NCBI GenBank assembly: GCA_963751395.1
Contig: CAVVUC010000001.1
Coordinates: 744,001 to 808,000 of the forward strand
Direction of reading: 5' to 3'
Length of the DNA stretch: 64,000 nucleotides
Source: CAVVUC01 sp963751395
GTDB lineage: Bacteria > Verrucomicrobiota > Verrucomicrobiia > Chthoniobacterales > Chthoniobacteraceae
Below the pieces are notes generated by a model. That model did not search any database. It was given only the letters and a program-made list of their open reading frames with translations, and had not been told where the DNA came from. Shown here in pieces: positions 45,303 to 52,456 of this stretch (position 1 is its first letter; every line of letters starts with the position of its first letter). A program made the translations under genes and the position numbers.

Positions 45303-46205
45303 TCACGTCTCCAATCTCGGCACAGCACTATTTTTGAAAACCGGCGGCAGCTCACCGGTCGCCTGATAATGCGCGGCACACTCGTCCTCGCGCCCACGGA
45401 TAATTCGCAGCCCCTTGAGCTGGCCAAACTCGGAGGTGATGACGGTGCTCCGCTGCTCGCCCTGTGCGCCATCGTAGTAAAGCACAACCCAGTCTCCGGT
45501 CTTGCCCTTTTCGTGAGCGCGGGCGGTGTTTGAAAAAAGCGCGGAATAATGGCGCGAGCCGCGCGCGGTGTGAAGCACGGGCAGCCACGCTTCGCCCGTC
45601 GGATTGAACCGTCGCGGTGCGATCTTTTTCAACGATCCCGCCTCAGCCTCGCGCCGATATTCGCAGTCCACGCCGAGCAGTTCCTCAACAGACGGCTCGA
45701 CCGTGGGAACCCCGCCAGGCGGTTGCTGGCGGATGCGCCCGAGCCGGTGTGCGAGCGAATCGCGAATGCCCGCCAGTCGCTTGGCACCGATGCCGGCGTC
45801 GTTCTCAAGCCGCCCATCGTGTGCGGCGCTTTCAAGCTCCTCCAGCGTCTCGATGCCGAGGTCTTCGTGCAACTTCCACGCGAGCTTCTTGCCGACTCCC
45901 GGCACTGTCGTAAGCAAAGCAATCGGGTCTCCCTCGCCGCGCAACCGATCCAGCATCGCCAGGCGGCCATGCAGCAGGATGTCTTTGATCGCGTGCGCGA
46001 TCGTTTCGCCCACGCCCGGGATTTCCTCAAGACCAGCCAGCCCGCTCCCGGTGAAAATATCCACGACAGAACGCGCCAGGCCGCGAAGCACATCGGCGGC
46101 ATGGTGATAAGCGTGGATGCGAAAACGGTTCGCCCCCTGGTGGGAGAGGATTTCGGCCACCTCGTCAAGCTTGGTGGCGATTTCTTCGTTGAGCCGTGGC
46201 GCCAT
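45303..46205 (-). CDS. PolX-like helix-hairpin-helix protein without polymerase palm
   Basis: The 300-residue protein begins with the 8-kDa-like HhH domain of family X polymerases (LNEEIATKLDEVAEILSHQG, RFRIHAYHHAADVLRGLAR). Two further HhH motifs follow (LEEIPGVGETIAHAIKDIL and TTVPGVGKKLAWKLHEDLG). The nucleotidyltransferase palm and PHP domains of bacterial PolX are absent. The C-terminal ~100 residues form a different domain (AWLPVLHTARGSRHYSALFS, then RSTVITSEFGQLKGLRIIRG) that I cannot name. A DNA-binding or repair role is inferred from the HhH part. Confidence 0.7.
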   Translation of the reverse strand: MAPRLNEEIATKLDEVAEILSHQGANRFRIHAYHHAADVLRGLARSVVDIFTGSGLAGLEEIPGVGETIAHAIKDILLHGRLAMLDRLRGEGDPIALLTTVPGVGKKLAWKLHEDLGIETLEELESAAHDGRLENDAGIGAKRLAGIRDSLAHRLGRIRQQPPGGVPTVEPSVEELLGVDCEYRREAEAGSLKKIAPRRFNPTGEAWLPVLHTARGSRHYSALFSNTARAHEKGKTGDWVVLYYDGAQGEQRSTVITSEFGQLKGLRIIRGREDECAAHYQATGELPPVFKNSAVPRLET

Positions 46206-46376
46206 GGTCTGCTTGGAAGGCTCTCACGCACTTCATCCTCCGGCAAGGCGCTGCCGCAACAGGGCGGCGTGCAGACAGTGGCAATTCTTGACCTCCTCTT
46301 TCGCTGGCAATAGCCTGCCAGGCGATGGTCTGGCGCGGTTACCCCGCGCAGAACCCCCCGCAGAAACCCCTGAACC

Positions 46377-47087
46377 ATGATATTGATCGACCCGTCTGCT
46401 TTCCCGGATGCAGGGCTCTACCTGCTCTTTCCCGATGGACTCCGCCTTGATCTTACGGAAGACGTCATCGGCCGCGCCGCCCAGCGGTTCTTGGGCGACC
46501 CGATGCGCCTGCCGGATCATGTCAGAGCCGCCGCCGAATACCAGCCATGCAGCATCTGCCCGCAACGCGACACGGCGAAAATCTGCCACGCCATTGTGGC
46601 CACACTCCCGTTCGTGGATGATGTCGATCGCTACGTTTCCTACGACAGGGTGACCGCAGTCTATCGCGAGCGAGGATCGGCCATTATCGAGGTTTCCCAA
46701 ACGAACATGGTCGAGGCGCTCAAGTATCTGACCATGCTCAGTCTCATGCACTACTGCGAGGTTGGGAGGAAATACTTCTCCTATTTCCTGGGGGTCAGCC
46801 CGCTTATGCCCGCCGAGCAGATCGCTCTGCGCGTGTTCCACAACCTCTACTTCGATTGCCGCGGCGATCTCGGGAAGATCCGCTCCATCATCGCGCAGAT
46901 GCAGGAGGAAATCCAGGTCACCACCCGCTGCCAGATGGACCGCCTCCGGCTCATCTGCCGCAACGACGCATTCCTGAACGCGCTGGTGAACGTCCATTCC
47001 ACGGCTGGCTGGCTCGACTATGATCTCACGGAATTGATGAACCGCCCCGCAGTCGCCGCTCCCGAAACCTCGATCCACTCTCTTTAG
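46377..47087 (+). CDS. Conserved-looking protein of unknown function with a CxxC motif
   Basis: The 236-residue protein has no signal peptide or membrane segment. The N-terminus is hydrophobic-strand rich (MILIDPSAFPDAGLYLLFPD). A Cys cluster PCSICPQRDTAKICHAI near residues 62-80 could bind metal, and the C-terminal half is predicted helical (QMDRLRLICRNDAFLNALVN). I do not recognise the family. It lies between the HhH gene and chrA with no coupling to either. Confidence 0.65.
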   Translation: MILIDPSAFPDAGLYLLFPDGLRLDLTEDVIGRAAQRFLGDPMRLPDHVRAAAEYQPCSICPQRDTAKICHAIVATLPFVDDVDRYVSYDRVTAVYRERGSAIIEVSQTNMVEALKYLTMLSLMHYCEVGRKYFSYFLGVSPLMPAEQIALRVFHNLYFDCRGDLGKIRSIIAQMQEEIQVTTRCQMDRLRLICRNDAFLNALVNVHSTAGWLDYDLTELMNRPAVAAPETSIHSL

Positions 47088-47252
47088 GCGCGGCCCAGGT
47101 ATTCACAATTGACACGCGGCCCCTATTTCGCATGGCAGATTCGGCGTAGCTGCGTCCCCGCCGCGGCAAGTCATCAAGGTCCGGGTTACTGAATGCGTGG
47201 CGCTTCGTCACATGCCTGCCAGACCATCGCGCTTTACCTCGCACTCGCTTGA

Positions 47253-48564
47253 ATGAATCCCGAAATCGTCCCGGCATCCGACTTTCCGCGAGGCGCTCCG
47301 GTTCTGGTTGAAGCTGGGATTGATCAGCTTCGGCGGACCGACCGGCCAGATCGCCATCATGCACACCGAGCTGGTGGAAAAGAAAAAGTGGATCAGCGAG
47401 GCGCGGTTTCTCCATGCGCTCAACTATTGCATGCTGCTGCCCGGCCCGGAGGCGCAACAACTCGCCACCTACGCTGGCTGGCTGCTCCATCGCACATGGG
47501 GCGGCATCGCTGCCGGAACGCTCTTCGTGCTGCCATCGGCGTTCATCATGTGGATGCTCAGTTTCATTTACATGACTTACGGAAGGCTCGCCTGGGTCTC
47601 CGCCATCTTCGACGGACTCAAGCCTGCCGTGCTGGCCATCGTCGCCGCTGCGGTGCTTCGCCTTGCCGCGCGCGCGCTCAGGAACGAAGTCATGTGGGGC
47701 GTCGCGGCCCTGGCTTTTGTCGCGATCTTTTTCTTCCACGCCCCATTCCCGCTGATCATCGGCGCGGCGGCTGTCGTTGGTCTTGCCGGCGAAAGGCTGC
47801 TCCCTGAAAAATTTCAGGTCGTGAAAAGCCAGGGCGATAAGACCTGCGGAAGCGTCATCCACGATGGACACGAAGGGCACACCAACCCATCCTTCATCCG
47901 CGCTCTGCGCGTCTGCGCGCTCTGCCTCGCACTTTGGTGGACACCCATTCTGCTCACCGGCGCGATGCTTGGCTGGAGCCATACCCTCACGCTGATGGGC
48001 GTCTTTTTCAGCAAAGCCGCGATGGTCACACTGGGCGGCGCCTATGCGGTGCTGCCGTATGTCTCGCAGCAGGCGGTGGAGCAACATCATTGGCTCGCTC
48101 CGGGCGAGATGCTCGACGGTCTCGCCCTCGCGGAGACAACACCCGGTCCGCTCATCATGGTGCTGCAATTCGTCGGTTTCGTCGGCGCGTGGAAAATGCC
48201 CGCCCCCTTCACGCCGCTCGTCGGTGCCACGCTCGGCGCGGCAATGACGACATGGACCACCTTTCTCCCCTGCTTCCTGTGGATCTTTCTCGGAGCGCCC
48301 TACATCGAGCGCCTGCGCGGGAACACACGCCTCAATGCCGCACTCAGCGCCATCACCGCCGCCGTGGTTGGCGTGGTGGTGAATCTCGCGGTGTGGTTCG
48401 GTCTGCACCTCCTGGTACCGGCGGGCGCGCCGGTGAATTGGTGGGGCACGGTTGTCGCCACGGTCGCATTTGCCGGAATGCAACGATGGAAGTGGGACAT
48501 CATTCCTGTCGTCGCCGGCGCCGCCCTGCTGGGGTTGCTGCGCTGGTCGACGGGATTCGGATGA
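47253..48564 (+). CDS. chrA: Chromate transporter ChrA (two-domain), one-base insertion near the start
   Basis: Inner-membrane CHR family exporter of about 437 residues with two homologous halves. The first half has KLGLISFGGPTGQIAIMH and LLPGPEAQQLATYAGWL. The second has MVTLGGAYAVLPYVS and LAETTPGPLIMVLQFVGF. Conserved coding begins at TFREALRFWLKLG (from 47281), upstream of the first in-frame TTG (47308). Removing one G near 47280 joins it to ATG 47253 (MNPEIVPAS), which gives a family-like N-terminus, so I place the start there. Function is chromate efflux coupled to proton-motive force by family. A His-rich cytoplasmic loop (IHDGHEGHTN) links the halves. Confidence 0.9.
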
Positions 48565-48581
48565 GCAGAGGGGAACGACTG

Positions 48582-48827
48582 CTACAGCGCGGATCGTTTC
48601 GCCGCTTTCGGCGGCAGCTCACAGATGAATGCCCACGAGACTTCAGCGGTCTGGCCACCGTCGTAGCGAACAGCCCTGCGGATGGTCTTGTGCGGTTCGA
48701 GAAAGGAGAGTCCGTCGTCGAAATTCATCTTGAAGGCATCTTCCCATTGCAGGTAGCGAGCATTCCGAACGCGCGAGAACTTCCCTTTGCCAACCGGTGC
48801 TTTGAGCGGATTTAGTGTCTTCGCGAG
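48582..48827 (-). CDS. Small DUF2442-like ORF, possibly truncated
   Basis: On the minus strand an open frame reads WEDAFKMNFDDGLSFLEPHK, then TIRRAVRYDGGQTAEVSWAF and ICELPPKA before a stop at 48582. The pattern of aromatic/acidic strands is reminiscent of DUF2442-type small proteins. The frame opens after a stop at 48830 and lacks a clear start codon, so it may be a remnant or start within (ATG in FKMNFDD). It is not in the same frame as gatB just upstream. Confidence 0.4.
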   Translation of the reverse strand, partial: LAKTLNPLKAPVGKGKFSRVRNARYLQWEDAFKMNFDDGLSFLEPHKTIRRAVRYDGGQTAEVSWAFICELPPKAAKRSAL

Positions 48828-48832
48828 TTAGA

Positions 48833-50299
48833 TTACGACGCCAGCTTCCTCTCCAGCAACTCGCCGACCACAGCCGGATTCGCCTTGCCTTGCGAGAGCT
48901 TCATCACCTGACCTTTGATGGCGTTGATGGCCTGCAGTTTGCCGGCCTTGTATTCGGCGACGGCTTTGGGGCTGTTGGCGATGGCCTGGTCGCACAGAGC
49001 TTCGATCGCGCCGGTGTCGCTGACCTGCTCGAGGCCTTTTTCCTTCACGATCGACGGCGGCGGCTTTGCCGGTGGCGAACATTTCCGCAAAGACTTCCTT
49101 GCCCTGCATGTTGTTGATCTTGCCGTCGTCGATCAGGTTCACGAGTTCATCGAGCGAGTCGGCGGAGATCGGGCAGTCGTCGATGGTTTTGTCCGCGCCG
49201 CTCAAGCGCGCTGAGGAGGTCGTTGATGATCCAGTTGGCGACGTTCTTCGGCTTTTTCGCGTGCGCCGCCGCGCGCTCGAAGTAGTGCGCGAGCGCGAGG
49301 TCGTTCGCAAGCACGCCGGCATCGTACGGCGCTCACGCCGAATTCGCGAGACGAAGCGTGTCGCGCTTCGCGCCGGGCAGTTCCGGCACGCGGCTGCGGA
49401 CATCGGCGACGAGCGATTCGGTTTTCACCGGCAGCAGATCGGGATCGGGGAAGTAGCGGTAGTCATGCGCGCATTTCCTTCATGCGCATGAGGAACGTCT
49501 GGCCGGCGGCGTCATCCCAGCGCGCGCGTCTCCTGCTGCAACTTCCCGCCGCGCCGCAAGCGACGTCGATTTGTCGTCTCGATCTCGTAGGCTAGCGCGC
49601 GCCGGACGCCGGAGATCGTGTTCATGTTCTTGATCTCGATCTTCGTGCCGAATTCGCTCCTGGCCCTCGGGCCGCACGGAGACGTTGCAGTCGCAACGGA
49701 GCTGGCCCTTTTCCATGTCGGCATCGCTCACGCCGCCGTAGATGAGGATTTGCTTGAGCGAGGTGAGGAACGCGAACGCCTCCTCGGGCGAGTCGATCTC
49801 CGGCTCGGTGACGATCTCCATGAGCGGCGTGCCGGCGCGGTTGAAGTCGATGCCGGTGCTGGTCTCGAAGTGGAAACTTTTCGCGACATCCTCCTCGAGA
49901 TGGATGCGCGCGAGGCGCACGCTCTTGTCGGGATGCGCGATGCTTTTCTGCGCGTCCTTCGGATACGCGAGATCATGCAGCGGCACCGCGCCGCCGAGGC
50001 AGATCGGCAGGTCGTATTGCGAGATCTGGTAGTTCTTCGGCATGTCCGGGTAGAAATAATTCTTCCGGTCGAATTTGCAGACGCGGCGCGATGTCGCAGC
50101 CGAGCATGAGGCCGGTGAGCGCGGTCATGCGCAGCGCCTCGTGGTTCATCACCGGCAGCGCGCCGGGCAGACCGAGGCAGACGGGGCAAAGGTGTGAGTT
50201 CGGCGGCGCGCCGTATTCGACGGGGCAGCCGCAGAACATTTTGCTGCGGGTCTTGAGCTGGACGTGGACTTCGAGGCCGATGGTGGAGAGGTATTTCAT
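48833..50299 (-). CDS. gatB: Asp/Glu-tRNA amidotransferase subunit B, about ten frameshifts
   Basis: GatB binds mischarged Glu-tRNA(Gln)/Asp-tRNA(Asn) and works with GatA/GatC. Total length (489 codons) is normal. The N-terminus is MKYLSTIGLEVHVQL and CGCPVEYGAPPNSHLCPVCL (zinc Cys residues). Further pieces are NYQISQYDLPICLGG, EIDSPEEAFAFLTS, SEFGTKIEIKNMNTISG, FLMRMKE, NVANWIINDLLSA, ISADSLDELVNLIDDGKIN and the YqeY-like C-terminus ending ELLERKLAS. These lie in different frames, and breaks occur near 50094, 49660, 49590-49480 (several), 49340, 49325, 49205 and 49050. Nearly all are repaired by deleting one base. Confidence 0.88.
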
Positions 50300-50666
50300 A
50301 TTGCCGGTGTATTGTGGATTAGTGATTTGTTGCGCGTTGCCGGGATACAGGATGCAGCAATGATTGCGACGAGTTCGTTCGCTTCGTCGAGCAAAGGTTG
50401 CACGCGAGCAGCCTGCCTTGAAAGATTAGCTCCAGCCAGGAAGCGCTCTCCTCTGATTTCTCTCCGAAAACGCCCATTTCCGGGATGAACTTAACGCGGG
50501 AGCGCGCCGGGCAAGTCGCTCCGCAGTTGCCGCCGACTGCCGTTCCGCAACGGACAAGTTGTTTCGCGATTGCTTTCGTCTCAGTGGTTTTTCGCAAAGC
50601 AGCGATCAACTTCACGACCCGCAACGCGAATGTCTTTGTCCGCAATTTCAGTTCATCCTGGCGCAT
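50296..50666 (-). CDS. Four-helix bundle protein (23S rRNA IVS family), frameshifted
   Basis: ATG 50666 gives MRQDELKLRTKTFALRVVKL, ETKAIAKQLVRCGTAVGGN and ARSRVKFIPEMG, the pattern of the small four-helix bundle (S23/IVS) family. Near 50395 the frame slips; the family C-terminus LLDEANELVAIIAASC then ATRNKSLIHN follows in another frame and stops with TGA overlapping the gatB ATG (50297-50299). Several positions are unusual for the family (Cys for Tyr in GGNCGATCPARS). Function of the family is not established. A heptamer-type repeat lies just upstream. Confidence 0.75.
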
Positions 50667-50689
50667 GCGGAATTTGTAAAGCGGCAACC

Positions 50690-50710
50690 AGCAATCGGCA
50701 ATCGGCAATC
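50690..50710. repeat. Heptanucleotide tandem repeat, three copies of GGCAATC type
   Basis: agcaatc, ggcaatc, ggcaatc run in tandem, followed by a seven-T tract, just upstream of the minus-strand four-helix bundle gene. Same 7-bp period as the arrays at 38354 and 41754 but a different unit. Confidence 0.8.
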
Positions 50711-50717
50711 TTTTTTT

Positions 50718-50792
50718 GTAACTGCGAAGGCGCTCGCAAAGCTCAATCATCCCGGCATCGTGACGCTCTACGAATGCGGCAATGTGGCACTG
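50718..50792 (+). pseudogene. Ser/Thr protein kinase fragment
   Basis: The frame reads VTAKALAKLNHPGIVTLYEC, matching the helix C to strand 4/5 region of PknB-type kinases (typically EARALAKLNHPxIVxLYEFG). Neither the P-loop nor the HRD/DFG motifs are present on either side. It is a relic of about 25 codons. Confidence 0.5.
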
Positions 50793-50897
50793 GCCTCCAA
50801 GCTGTCGCAAGGTGCGGGAGGAACGGAAACAGGCAGGATACCTGTCCTGCCGATTGACGCCGGTGGATCAAAATCCTATAACCATGCGCCAATTTAC

Positions 50898-51662
50898 ATG
50901 AGCAGTCTTGCAGCCAGCCTCATCACTTTAGGATGCCTCCTCGGAGGAACCTTTCTCGGCATGGCATTCCAACTATTGCTGCCGAAACACCATCTCTCCA
51001 AGGAATCCCAGGACACCGTGAAACTCGGCGCGGGCATGGTGGCCACGATGTCGGCTTTGATCCTCGGCCTGCTGGTCAGCTCGGCCAAGAGTTCGTTCGA
51101 TAACATGAATGTCTCCATCGCGCAGTATGGAGCGAAAATCATCCAGCTCGATCATCTGCTGGCGGGATACGGCCCGGAAACAAAACCGTTGCGCGCGCAG
51201 ATGAAACAGTCGGTGGCCGGGCACATGCAAAAAATCTGGGCCGACTCCAAAACCGGCGCGCCCGGCGGTCTGCAAGCGGTGGAGAAATCCACCGCCGTGC
51301 TGGATTTTCAAAGCCTGCTGCGCGAGTTGAAGCCGACGAATGAAAGCCAGAAATCGATTCTTAATCGTGCGGAGCAAGTCCTCACAGACCTTTGGCAAAT
51401 GAGGCTGTTGATCATCGAGGAGCAACAGCAACCGGTGCCGGTGGTGTTCCTCGCGCTGCTCATTTTCTGGCTCACGATTCTGTTCATGAGCTTCGGGCTT
51501 TTTGCGCCCCACAACGCCACCGTCTTTGCGGTGCTCCTCGTCTGTGCGCTCTCGGTTTCCTCCGCCGTCTTCCTGATTCTTGAAATGAGCCATCCTCTGG
51601 ACGGCTACATCAGGGCTTCCAACGCGCCGCTGGTGAAGGCATTGGAAGTGATCGGCGGCTGA
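50898..51662 (+). CDS. DUF4239-type membrane protein
   Basis: ATG 50898 gives 254 residues with four predicted membrane helices: two N-terminal (ASLITLGCLLGGTFLGMAF and VATMSALILGLLV) and two C-terminal (PVVFLALLIFWLTILFMSFG and VFAVLLVCALSVSSAVFLIL). A helical soluble middle (about 75-170) separates them. The ending LEMSHPLDGYIRASNAPL is typical of the DUF4239 (bestrophin-like) family. No function is established. It stands alone downstream of the kinase relic. Confidence 0.85.
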   Translation: MSSLAASLITLGCLLGGTFLGMAFQLLLPKHHLSKESQDTVKLGAGMVATMSALILGLLVSSAKSSFDNMNVSIAQYGAKIIQLDHLLAGYGPETKPLRAQMKQSVAGHMQKIWADSKTGAPGGLQAVEKSTAVLDFQSLLRELKPTNESQKSILNRAEQVLTDLWQMRLLIIEEQQQPVPVVFLALLIFWLTILFMSFGLFAPHNATVFAVLLVCALSVSSAVFLILEMSHPLDGYIRASNAPLVKALEVIGG

Positions 51663-51815
51663 ACAGGTCGCCTTGAGTTCCAGTTCGTGGGACGAGTTCT
51701 GGCGCAGGTTTTCCTCGCGCAATAACCCGTGTCAGCAAGGCACCTGCCTCCTAATTGCCGGTTGCGGCAAATTAATACGGAGCTACTTTGCGTGACCCCA
51801 ATCGAAAGCCTCCTT

Positions 51816-52311
51816 ATGAGCCAAGCCACACAATCAAAAGCAGTCACCCAGAACATCGTCGTCACAGAACCGGAAGCGGAACACCTCGACAAGCAATTGC
51901 TGGATCGCTTGTTCTCGCCGGAGCTTCTTCGTTTTCTCAGGTCCGTGGTGAAGAGAAACAAATGGACCAAGAAGATCACACTCCCGTCAACGCACGAAAA
52001 CACCGCCGTTGTGCTTCTTTTCAAGAGCGACCTGAAAAATGGCGGGCTTGAGATCGTCACGCAAATCCACGTTTTCTACGACGGCCGAACATTTGTTGAA
52101 GAGTGGGAAACGCTGCCTGAAGCCATGCACCCCGCGTCGATGCCCGCTAAAACGTGGAATTTTATTGAATCTCGAAAAGGTCAACGTTGAGGACGCTCTG
52201 GTCCATGTGAAACTCAAGGTGCCCGCCTCGGGAGGGAAGATCAAAGAAGTGGCCAAGACGTATGATTTCAGCGGGGATGAACCATTTGTTCGCCAGCAAT
52301 CCGCGTCTTAG
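51816..52311 (+). CDS. Small protein of unknown function, probable frameshift
   Basis: ATG 51816 (MSQATQSKAVTQNIVVTEPE) opens a frame encoding KQLLDRLFSPELLRFLRSVV and IVTQIHVFYDGRTFVEEWET. Around 52165 it ends quickly in one frame, while coding-like sequence resumes in another (LEKVNVEDALVHVKLKVPAS, then YDFSGDEPFVRQQ) to a stop at 52311. Joining them gives about 165 residues. The shift is inferred from coding character only. I do not recognise the family, and no signal peptide or membrane segment is visible. Confidence 0.5.
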
Positions 52312-52335
52312 CGGACGTCTAAAGATTCGGTTTCC

Positions 52336-52414
52336 GTTGTAGCCGGTGGTCTGTGACCCCTGCGGAATTGCTTCACCCAGCAACGCATCCGGCCTCCCGG
52401 AGGCCGGCTACAAC
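52336..52414. repeat. Structured intergenic inverted repeat
   Basis: A perfect 11-bp inverted repeat (gttgtagccgg at 52336-52346, ccggctacaac at 52404-52414) encloses a GC hairpin (ggcctc ccg gaggcc, 52391-52405). It sits in the convergent gap between the unknown gene and the SNF2 gene, where it might also terminate transcription. Confidence 0.65.
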
Positions 52415-52456
52415 CAGCCCGCCTCGTCGCCTCAAACCGGGACCGAAGACCGAACT

